Of a stretch of DNA of 64,000 bases, positions 55,362-64,000 are shown piece after piece; position 1 is the first letter of the stretch, and every line of letters begins with the position of its first letter. The notes beneath the pieces were generated by a model that saw nothing but the letters and a program-made list of their open reading frames with translations, was not told the origin of the DNA and ran no database searches. The stretch spans positions 47,213,001-47,277,000 of the forward strand of contig CM069876.1 in the NCBI GenBank assembly GCA_036172665.1, in the 5' to 3' direction. The stretch is from Prosopocoilus inquinatus (Eukaryota; Arthropoda; Insecta; Coleoptera; Lucanidae). A program made the translations under genes and the position numbers.

Positions 55362-56016
55362 AGCAAGCTACTGTGAGATCGTACATCGCTAAATTTTTGA
55401 AACAATTGCTTAAGCGCCGATTAAAATTAACGTTTAGTAATAAGCAGGGAAAAGAATTCATACCACTTACTCCCCGAGTTTCACAAAAATTATTTAATCG
55501 CTGATTAATTTAACAGCGTGATTAAAGTCTGTGATTGGCTGGATGAAACAATATAATTGGTTGTTTGAAATCCGTTGTTAACTTCGTCCAATGATGTTCC
55601 TTAATCAGAGAATTAAATTAATCGCTGATTAACATTTTTTTTTTTTTTTTTTGGAGTGTAACCCACCGTTAGTGTTGGAGACGCTTTTTACATCGAATGT
55701 ACTATTTACTCCTGCCACCTTTCCGCGACTCCGATGCATCGAATTATTATTGAGTGGGAGGCATTCGCACTTCGCAGAAACTATTGTAGGCGAGGCTAAT
55801 ACAGTCCGAGGAATAAATTTTCATACCGTGCTCGAATCATGTGGCCCGAATTCTTTTCCCTGGTAATAAAATTCAATACATTTCAGGCGGCTGTGGAATG
55901 AAACGTCATGGAATAGCTGATTACAGATTTTGCTGTGAACTTGATAGTACAGTCGGGTAAGAAAGAAATGTCTCCTCCATGAAATGTAAATTTAAAATGA
56001 ACGAGACCACAAAGTT
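55362..56016. other. 3' flank of unit 19
   Basis: TTAATCxxxGATTAA words recur (55430-55630). No gene; the frame at 55651-55866 is unsupported. Confidence 0.4.
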
Positions 56017-56161
56017 TATTGTTAGATTTTTAACAGCAACCGGTTTCGGCTAAAGCCATCATCAGGCGGATTGACTATGAAAGAAAAATAATTGCAAATT
56101 TCATAGTCAATCAGTCTGATGATGGCTTTAGCCGAAACCGGTTGCTGTTAAATATCTAATA
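56017..56161. ncRNA. Palindrome with hammerhead-like core on both strands
   Basis: Two arms of about 60 bases are complementary (56017-56078 and 56101-56161). Each strand, reading inside to outside, has CTGATGA (plus 56116-56122; minus 56059-56065), TGGCTTTAGCC and GAAACCGGTTGCTGTTAA. The CUGAUGA, stem II and GAAA order fits a hammerhead core with one extra U before stem II, but I find no convincing stem I. It may simply be a foldback element. Confidence 0.35.
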
Positions 56162-56170
56162 AAATACTTA

Positions 56171-56438
56171 TGCCTGTTTGCGCCACTTTCACTTAAAATT
56201 TTAAGTCCTACTTAAGTGGTTAAGGGCCATTTGCACCACTTTCAGTTAAAATTTAAGCTCCACTTAACTCCATAGAAATAATTATTGTAACAAACGTATC
56301 TATGGAGTTAAGTGGACCTTAAATTTTAACTGAAACTGGTGCAAATGGCCCTAAGTGACGCTTTCTGTTGTTGAAAAAGTGTCACTTAACCATTTAAGTG
56401 GGACTTAGTGTTTTAAGTGAAAGTGGTGCAAACGGGCA
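56171..56438. mobile_element. Nested foldback element, ~268 bp
   Basis: TGCCTGTTTGCGCCACTTTC pairs with the right end (GTGGTGCAAACGGGCA). An inner copy, GGGCCATTTGCACCACTTTC with AACTGGTGCAAATGGCCC, is a shorter version of the same ends, so one element sits inside another of the same family. Confidence 0.75.
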
Positions 56439-56704
56439 TTGGTGGTTCATAAGTATTTTACACTTTCGTTCATTTTACACTCGATCACAAAACATCAACA
56501 AGCATCGAATTATGAAATGTAAATTTAGTTTTCAACACTATATCAAGTAAGCGGAACCGGCTGCGGAGTACGTAATAGTTATTCGGGTAGAACGAGTTTA
56601 CCCATCTCCTCAAAATACAATCACATTTTATAAGGGAGACGTTTTTTTTATTACATGACTGTACAGCAGATTATAATGTTTAATCGAATTGGGAGGTTAT
56701 GTCC

Positions 56705-56836
56705 GGTTTCATAATCAAACTAAACGACACTTTAAAATAAAAGTCACATTCCGATGTATAAATAACTAGTTTTCGTCTTGTTTTGACATTAGACTGTGAC
56801 TTTATTTTAAAGTCTCCTTTAGTTCGATTATGAAAC
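56705..56836. mobile_element. ~138-bp MITE, copy 3
   Basis: GGTTTCATAATCAAACTAAA and CTCCTTTAGTTCGATTATGA. Third member of the 53254/53626 family. Confidence 0.75.
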
Positions 56837-57249
56837 AGGCCCTTATTCTGTATCAAAAGCGTTAAATTTAAAGGGCTGTTAAATTTTGTTGCTACAATAA
56901 CAACCAATCATAGCAAATCACTGAACTGTATTTTAATTTTTAAAGGAGCTCTAAATTTTAACAGCCTGTTAGTAAAGTTACAGAATCCGCCTCAGCGATC
57001 GTCAGACTAAACATCGGCTAAGTACTCGGTTTCTTCACTCGCGCATCCGGTATATGTGACTAGCGATGACAAGGATGGATGGAGTGTTAGTGCGCGTAGA
57101 ATTTTGCTGCAAATTAAAATAGACGTATCTTTCAGTTAAGAATTAATTATTTATTAGTTAGTTATTTTAGCCGATTATCTATGAATTTTTTCACAAACAA
57201 TTTTATGTATCTGTGCGTATTGTTAACTAAAAAATATACCTACTGAAGA
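56837..57249. other. Spacer
   Basis: A small inverted pair, TAAATTTAA-GGGCTGTTAAATTT and AAATTTTAACAGCCTGTTA (about 56870-56970), lies here. No gene. Confidence 0.35.
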
Positions 57250-57852
57250 CTTTCATTCTGGTAGCAACAGGAAATTACAAAAGAAAAAGAAACAGAATTT
57301 TGGAAAATTTCCAATTCTGTTTCTTTAGTGTTAGTTGCTTTTTCTTTTTCTTTTTCATTTTTAGGTAGGCGTGTTTTCTTGTGAAGCTAAATTTGTATTA
57401 AAAGTACATTTCTAAGACGTCCACGATTATTTTCCAATTCTACAAAACATACACGCACGGTTGCAAGTTTGCGAAAAGCGGAGTTGGACGCCTTCAGATG
57501 CAGACACAGAAGAAGAAATTAAAAATTATGTCGCATAAGCAAAGCCAAAATTCTACGAAAAGATGCACGTCTGATTGTTCCATCGTTTAAGAGAGTTAAC
57601 CTCAAATTATTTCCATGTTTATTTTTGTCAGTGCGCAAGTAATAACTATGTTTCTCGCTATCTCAACTCATGACTACCTCCAAACGTGGACACTTCTCGA
57701 CTCACTTTATTACGTTTTCGGCGGTTTACAGTTTCGTTACTTCTTTGTAATCAAGGTTCATATTTAAAAGGCAAGTGCATTTATCTGCCGTGTGTAACTC
57801 ACCTTATAATTTATACCAACTCTCAAATTAATAAAGAAATTTTTTGTTTCAG
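57250..57852. repeat. Upstream block of unit 20, duplicated before unit 22
   Basis: Matches 62564-63078 almost base for base over long stretches, for example TAGCAACAGGAAATTACAAA, TAGGTAGGCGTGTTTTCTTG, AAGACGTCCACGATTATTTT and GTTCCATCGTTTAAGAGAGT. About 60 extra bases near 57610-57690 are unique to this copy. Confidence 0.8.
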
Positions 57853-59011
57853 GTGTGAATGGATTCCGAAAGTTGAAATTGCAAATGGAAAGCCATTCCA
57901 ATGTCGGATATGCGATTCTAAATTTGCGTCGCGTCAGTCTTTGCGAAATCATATCCTGACACATACTGATGAGAAGCCTTTCACTTGTGATCTTTGCGAT
58001 TACAAATGTCGACTGCCTGACAGATTGAAAACGCACGAGCTAACGCACTCCGGCGAGAAGCCGTTCGCTTGTGATTTATGCGATTATAAATGCCGACAAA
58101 TTGGGAACCTGAAACAACACAAACTGACGCATTTCGGCCAGAAGCCATACAACTGCGACCTGTGCGATTATAAATGTCGGCAAATTGGGAGCCTGAAGCA
58201 GCACAAATTAATGCACAGCGACGAGAAAGCGTTCAGCTGTGACCTCTGCGATTACAAATGTCGGCACGTTAACAACTTGAAGAGGCACAACCTGACCCAC
58301 ACCGGAGAGAAGCCGTACACTTGTGATCTCTGCGATTATAAATGCCGACGCGTTGAGAAACTAAAAATGCACAAGTTAAAGCACACGGACGAAAAGCCGT
58401 TTAGTTGTAGCCTTTGCGATTATAAGTGCCGAAGAACCGAGCACCTGAAAAGGCACAAGTTAAAGCACACCGGCGAGACGCCGTTCGGTTGTGATCTGTG
58501 CGATTTTAAATCCTGTTACATCGAAAACTTGAAGCGGCACAAGGTAACGCACACCGGCGTGAAACCGCACAGCTGCGACGTGTGTGATTATAAGTGCGGG
58601 CAAATCGGACACCTGAAAAGGCATAAGCTAACGCACACGAACGAGAAGCCCACCGACAAGAAGCACGCCGACGACGAGAAGTCGTTGATTTGTGATGTGT
58701 GCGGCTACAAATGCCGACAGATTGGACGCTTGAAGCAGCACAAGTTAATACACGCGGACGAAAAGTCGTTCAGTTGCGATCTCTGCGATTACAAGTTCCG
58801 ACATCTCGTTAGTTTGAAACGACACAAGTTAATACACACCGACGAGAAGCCGTACAATTGTGACGTATGCGATTATAAATGCCGACAGTTGGGATACTTG
58901 AAACAACATAAGTTAAAGCACACCGGCGAGAAACCGTTCAGTTGTGACCTTTGCGATTATAAATGCCAAAGAATTATCTACCTGAAAAGGCACAAGTTAA
59001 GAGCACACTGA
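57853..59011 (+). CDS. C2H2 zinc-finger protein terminal exon, 13 fingers (unit 20)
   Basis: 385 residues from TTTGTTTCAG|G, starting CEWIPKVEIANGK. Finger 1 is CRICDSKF, followed by twelve Cys-core fingers. Finger 8 has Ser at the core position (DFKSCYIEN). After finger 9 the linker is enlarged (TNEKPTDKKHADDEKSLI), which would break regular finger tracking along DNA and may split the array into 9+4. It ends LKRHKLRAH, TGA. Middle contact residues of fingers 2-7 are R, N, S, N, K, H. AATAAA is at 59046-59051. Closest relative is unit 22, including the intron. Confidence 0.9.
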
Positions 59012-59540
59012 TGACAAGGGATCGTAAAAATTATTAAAATAATCGAATAAATGAAACAAACCTCCATTGATGGACCCATCCTTTACGTGGACACCTTTAA
59101 TAAATGGAAAATTTGTTGACCACGGTCGGTGACCGACCGCCTGAGAGAGGTTTTACTGTACTTATCAAAATTTGGAATGTAAAAAAAAGAAACGAAATTT
59201 TTGAGAATTTTCAATTCTATTTATTTAATTGTCATTCCTATTTATTGCAGTTATTTTTTATTTGTATATGTATGTGTACACTGGCGACATAAAAAAGTGA
59301 GGACAAGTCTTAGCAGTGATTTTAATGTTTTCTCAGTAGTGTAAGTAAATAATTTAAATTCTCTTTCTAGCAATGTGATTTTAGCTACACGATTAGCTAA
59401 TTAAATTGATTTATTTACTAGTCTGTTTGTTTTTGAATTTCTCTTGGGTCATTTTTATTATATTTTTTTCCTTGAAACTATAGGAATTGCGGTTTTCTAA
59501 ATAGTATCGGTCGCCACGCTCGCTGCGACACTCGGTATAT
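59012..59540. other. 3' flank of unit 20
   Basis: AATAAA at 59046-59051. GACCACGGTCGGTGACCGAC at about 59118 is a partly palindromic stretch. No gene. Confidence 0.4.
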
Positions 59541-60040
59541 ACAGGGTGTAACTTTAATGAGGGGTCAAACTCTAAGGGCCAGTTCCTCACGCCGAAATAT
59601 GAAAAAAAGTTTATATAAACATAGGTCCGCAAACGCATAGTTTCTGAGATATAACAAAATCATCGTAGACACCCACGATTTCATATCTGAAATCTCATGA
59701 CTTTCCCGAGCAACTTTCCCAAATAACATTTCCGCGTATCTTGAAAAATAAAGGTACTTTACTCTTACGTCGATTTCAAACATTTCGATCTCCTCGGTAT
59801 ATGACGATAGATACTCAGATTTTGACAAGTGTGTTTTAGGTTTGGGGAGATGCGGTAACTTTCATAAAGAATAAATTTTTCTGAGAAATTGATAACAAAA
59901 GTTTCTCAATTTTTTTTTTGCGGACCCTGTATCTCTGAAACTATGCCCTTGCCGATATATGTTTATATGAACTTTTTTTTATAGTTCGACGTGAGGAACT
60001 AGACCTTGACGTTTGTCCCCTCATAAAAGTTACACCCTGT
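59541..60040. mobile_element. MITE, 500 bp (copy 2)
   Basis: Same ends and interior as 7251-7749, flanked by TATAT/ATAT. The two copies look only about 5-10% different by eye, so the family moved fairly recently. Confidence 0.82.
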
Positions 60041-61091
60041 ATATTCGTAACATATGGAAATTCCCTGTATACAGTATTGGCCGGTTGGCTTCTGAATTAA
60101 GGGCGTTTCCGTGACCATTCGCGCCCGATGGCTAGTCTTATTTGTTTTTTTTTTAATTTATTTTCACAATGCGTTGCCTGCTGCGTGCATTATACAGGAT
60201 GTTTAGTCATAATTTTGCCAATTCTGTGTATTCGTTTTTTTTTTTTTTGGGAGATTAAAACTTGCTCACGATTTCTAATTTTAGAATTTTTAAACGTTAA
60301 ACCGAACACAGAAGAAGAATTGGAAGAAATCGAAAAGGAAGTTGCAAAAGGGAAACTATGCAATTTTATGAAAAAAAAAATGTCTACTTATATTAGTGGC
60401 GCATTGACACGTCGCTGCAGCGTCAAACGTTTACCGCCTCGTTTGAATTTAATCGAACAAAATATATAATTCCGTTGCCTAGTAATAAGTAAAGGCATAC
60501 CATGTTTATCGGTATCTCAACTCAAGACCATCTCCAAACGCGGGAGTATTTTATTATATTAATAAATTAAATTTTTTTGTCTCTCTCCAGATTGTAATCG
60601 TCAAACATCAAGGGCGTTTGTTCCCCATTCCGTATCAAAAGAGTTAAATTTAACAGCCAGTTAGTAAGTTAAGAGAGTCTCTCCCTTTAACTGCCGGTTT
60701 TTATTTTTTAGGTACGTTTTTTTTGTAGAGCTAAATAACTAACTTAATAAGAAGAGAGCTATGGGTCTCTCTCTCTTCCTTGTTACTTGGCGGCCCCCAC
60801 AGACAAGCAATTATCAGGGAATTTACTTTTACATTCAGAGAAAATAAAAAGAAGAAAACACATTTAACCATCTGAAATGCGATGCAGTTTCTGAACGCGC
60901 CCCAAGCTACATCGGTGAAGCGGGAAATTTAAAAACTCCTGCAGTGAAATAAAAATTAAAAAAAAAATTACTTCGAAAATTTGTCGTTCTCTTGTTCTAT
61001 TGTTTTGTTTCTATTGTTTCATCTGAAACTCACTTTATGATTGGAACTAACTCGAAGATGTACCAAAATTTAAAGGGCGTCTTTGTTTCAG
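60041..61091. other. Spacer and intron before unit 21
   Basis: A partial copy of the 16633-16770 foldback lies at about 60391-60475 (CGTCGCTGCAGCGTCAAACG, GAACAAAATATATAATTCCG). The frame at 60128-60469 overlaps it and is unsupported. The right end has a TTTGTTTCAG acceptor. Confidence 0.45.
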
Positions 61092-61893
61092 GCGCAAACG
61101 GATTTCGAAAACGGGAACTGCGAAAGAAAAGACCGCCGAATGTCAGATCTGCGGTTCTAGATTTACATCTCGTGGATACTTGCGAACACATATCTTGATA
61201 CACACCGGCGAGAAGCCGTTCGGTTGCGATCTATGCGATTATAAATGCCGAAGGTACGGTCACCTGAAACGGCACATGTTAATGCACACCGGCGAGAAGC
61301 CGTTCGGTTGTGATCTATGCGATTATAAATGCCGAAGGAGCGAAGGCCTGAAACGGCACAAGTTAATGCACGCCGGCGAGAAGCCGATCAGTTGCGATCA
61401 GTGCGATTATAAATGCCGAAGGACTCAGCACTTGAATCGGCACAAGTTAGTGCACACCGGCGAAAAACCGTACAGTTGTGAACTGTGCGGTTATAAATGC
61501 CGTGAAATTCAAAACTTGAAAAAGCACAACTTAATGCACACCGGCGAGAGGCCGTACAATTGTGATCTTTGCGATTATAAATGCCGAAGGAACGAACACC
61601 TGAGCCTGCACAAGTTGAAGCACACCGACGAGAAGCCGTTCAGTTGTGACCTGTGCGATTACAAGTGCCGAGCAATTTGGAACTTGAAGCAGCATAAGCT
61701 GAACCACTTCGACGAAAAGTCGTTCGCTTGCGATTTGTGCGATTATAGAGGTCGGCATCGCGTTAATTTGAAACAGCACATGTTAATACACACCGATGAG
61801 AAGCCGTACAGTTGTGATCTGTGCGATTATAAATGCCGTCGAAACGCCAGCTTGAAGCGGCACAAGTTACGGCGACACGCTATTCAGTTGTAA
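61092..61893 (+). CDS. C2H2 zinc-finger protein terminal exon, 9 fingers (unit 21)
   Basis: 266 residues, starting RKRISKTGTAKEK. Finger 1 is CQICGSRFTSRGYLRTH, then eight more fingers; finger 8 has Gly for the core Cys (DYRGRHRVN). Linkers are more often TGEKP than in unit 20. Near the end, LKRHKLRRHAIQL before TAA replaces the usual LRAH. The DNA just after the stop still resembles finger sequence (TGCGATTACTGATTATCGAT, TTGAAAGGGCATAAGTTAAG), the decayed remains of one more finger. The first in-frame Met (61180, ATGCGA... context read as the codon before RTH) is inside finger 1. Confidence 0.9.
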
Positions 61894-61945
61894 TCTTTGC
61901 GATTACTGATTATCGATTGCTTGAAAGGGCATAAGTTAAGGCCAG
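61894..61945 (+). pseudogene. Decayed finger after unit 21 stop
   Basis: TGATTATCGATTGCTTGAAA and GGGCATAAGTTAAG look like a finger helix and its His pair (LKxHKLR) out of frame behind the stop. The array was probably one finger longer. Confidence 0.5.
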
Positions 61946-62200
61946 GGCAGCCACCCGTTCCGGATTCACCGGGATTATCCAGGATTTTAAAAAGTCACGT
62001 GTCCCATTAAAGAAATATGAAAAGATCCCGGAGTTCCCGATACCAGACTACGATACGCCATTTACAACTGCGAAACAGACTTAAAGAGTAAAAGCCAGCT
62101 GTACTAACGTCGCAGACTATACAGGGTGTCTCTAAATTCCGTGGACATGGCTTAACCACAGATTCGTGATCACAAAACAAAACGATTTAACCAAACTAAG
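61946..62200. other. Spacer
   Basis: A transposon tip TATACAGGGTGTCTCTAAAT lies at about 62117. Nothing else. Confidence 0.4.
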
Positions 62201-62459
62201 GCCCGTTTTCTTCACCTGCGGATAAATTTATCCGCCAGGTAGTATCCAGGGAAACTATTATCGACACAATGGTTTCCAAGGATATTACCTGGCAGATAAA
62301 TTTATCAGGAGGTGAAGAAATCGAGCATAATCTGTATCCGAAACTGTTCCTGATAAATTTATCTGCCTGGTATTATCCTTGGAAACCATTGTACCGATAA
62401 TAGTTTCCGAGGATATTACCTGGCAGATAAATTTGTCAAGATTTGTAAAGAAAACAGGC
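62201..62459. mobile_element. Foldback MITE with GATAAATTTATC arms
   Basis: GCCCGTTTTCTTCACCTGC at the left; a partly matching complement (TTTGTAAAGAAAACAGGC) at the right. GATAAATTTATC/CCAGGTA modules occur four times, two in each direction, so this may be two similar elements joined. Confidence 0.7.
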
Positions 62460-63078
62460 ATAAGCCGGGTTCTTCAAAATTCTTGAAGAAAAAAAGTAAA
62501 TTTTTTTTATAACCGGGGAAGAGAATTTTTTTATAACCAGGGAAAAGACTTTCACTTTGTTCGGTAGCAACAGGAAATTACAAAAGAAAAAGAAACAGAA
62601 TTTTGGAAAATTTCCAATTGTGTTTCTTTAGTGTTAGTTGCTTTTTCTTTTTTTTTTTATTTTTAGGTAGGCGTGTTTTCTTGTGAAGCTAAATTTGTAT
62701 TAAAAGTACATTTCTAAGACGTCCACGATTATTTTCCAATTCTACAAAACATACACGCGCGGTTGCAAGTTTGCGAAAAGCGGAGTTGGACGCCTTTAGA
62801 TGCAGACACAGAAGAAGAAATTAAAAATTGTGTCGCATAAGCAAAGCCAAAATTCCACGAAAAGATGCGTGTCCGATTGTTCCATCGTTTAAGAGAGTTA
62901 AACTCAAAAACGCGGAAGCTTCTGGACTCCCTTTATTACGTTTTAGGCGGTTTACAGTTTCGTTACTTCTTTGTAAACAAGGTCCATATTTAAAAGGCAA
63001 GTGCATTTATCTGCCGTCTGTAACTCACCTTATGATTTGTACTAACTCTCAAATTAATAAAGAAATCTTTTGTTTCAG
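62460..63078. repeat. Upstream block of unit 22, copy of 57250-57852
   Basis: From about 62564 it follows the unit 20 upstream DNA to the acceptor TTTGTTTCAG. The last 140 bases include AAAGGCAAGTGCATTTATCT in both. Confidence 0.8.
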
Positions 63079-64000
63079 GTGTGAATGGATTCCGAAAATT
63101 GAAATTGCAAATGGAAGGCCATTCCAATGTCGGATATGCGATTCTAAATTTGCATCGCGTCAGTCTTTGCGAAATCATATCATGACACATACTGATGAGA
63201 AGCCTTTCACTTGTGATCTTTGCGATTACAGATGCCGACTACCTGACAGATTGAAAACGCACGAGCTAACGCACTCCGGCGAGAAGCCGTTCACTTGCGA
63301 TTTATGCGATTATAAGTGCCGACAAATAGGGAACTTGAAACAACACAGACTGACGCACTTCGTCGAGAAGCCATACAACTGCGACCTGTGCGATTATAAA
63401 TGTCGACAGTTTGGGAACCTGAAGCAGCACAAATTAACGCACACCGACGGGAAAGCGTTCAGCTGTGATCTTTGCGACTACAAGTGCCGACACGTTAAAA
63501 CCTTGAAAAGGCACAACTGGACGCACACCGGTGAAACACCGTACACTTGTGATCTTTGCGATTACAAATGCCGTCGCCTTGAAAGCCTAAAAATGCACAA
63601 GCTGAAGCACACGGACGAGAAACCTTTTAGTTGTAGTCTTTGCGATTATAAATGCCGACGAACTGAAAATTTGAAAAGGCACATGTTAACGCACGCCGAC
63701 GAGAAGCCGTTGAGTTGTGACCTGTGCGATTATAAATGCCGAAGAACTGAAAACTTGAAAACGCACAGGCTAAAGCACACCGACGAGAAGCCGTTCAGTT
63801 GCGACCTGTGCGATTTTAGCTGCCGGCAAATTGCACACTTGAGACGGCACAAGTTAACGCACACCGGCGAGAGACCGTACACCTGCGACGTGTGCGATTA
63901 TAAATGCCGGCAAATCGGACACCTGAAAAAGCACAAGCTAAAGCACACCGACGAGAAGCCGCTGGTTTGCGACGTGTGCGGTTATAAATGCCGACAAAGT
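63079..64000 (+). CDS. C2H2 zinc-finger protein terminal exon, 5' part, 10+ fingers (unit 22)
   Basis: 307 codons, open to the window edge, starting CEWIPKIEIANGR. Finger 1 (CRICDSKF) and ten complete fingers are visible; an eleventh (CDVCGYKCRQS) is cut by the edge. Framework sequence is nearly that of unit 20, but the middle contact residue of fingers 2-7 reads R, N, N, T, S, N against R, N, S, N, K, H there. The 3' end and stop lie beyond the window. Confidence 0.88.

Noticed and set aside
60128..60469. 113-codon plus-strand frame
   Set aside because: It overlaps a partial foldback MITE and a T tract, with no recognisable domain.

Overview
This window looks like arthropod, most likely insect, nuclear DNA. 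It is AT-rich, with short introns ending in TTTCAG, AATAAA poly(A) signals, and many small inverted-repeat transposons whose ends read TACAGGGTGT. A beetle is my guess, not something the sequence proves. Every recognisable gene is on the + strand and is a C2H2 zinc-finger unit. There are 20 complete units (1-16 and 18-21), the 3' end of one (unit 0) at the left edge, the 5' part of one (unit 22) at the right edge, and one decayed copy (unit 17), so the locus continues past both edges.

Layout. Units 0-3 (1-6034) and 19-22 (53954-64000) form one class: 5-16 fingers whose usual core Phe is mostly replaced by Cys (CDLCDYKC type), no long N-terminal linker, and an end in HKLRAH or similar. Units 4-18 (6284-45759) form a second class: 8-14 fingers behind a 30-85 residue linker that usually carries a Q-P-I-G-S motif. 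Units 7-14 are the most recently amplified part and share a conserved intron element 53-93 bases upstream of the acceptor. From 45.8 to 53.9 kb there is no gene, only A-rich DNA and large foldback elements.

How the genes work together. Each unit is one uninterrupted coding exon that begins at a 3' splice site, always in the same phase (one base completes a codon), and ends in its own stop codon, usually followed by AATAAA. Several units have no ATG before their first finger, and paralogues that keep an upstream in-frame Met elsewhere have Thr there, so the start codon must lie in an upstream exon. No other coding exon is visible between units. The simplest reading is a bank of alternative 3' terminal exons spliced to a shared 5' leader outside the window, like the BTB zinc-finger loci lola and mod(mdg4), but with much longer finger arrays. 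The alternative is about 20 separate genes with small unseen first exons. RNA-seq junctions would decide.

Spacers hold repeats peppered with TCAAGGTCA, a seven-copy AGATGGCGCT array, MITEs, nested foldbacks and hammerhead-ribozyme-like motifs. Finger counts, contact residues and alignments were read by eye.
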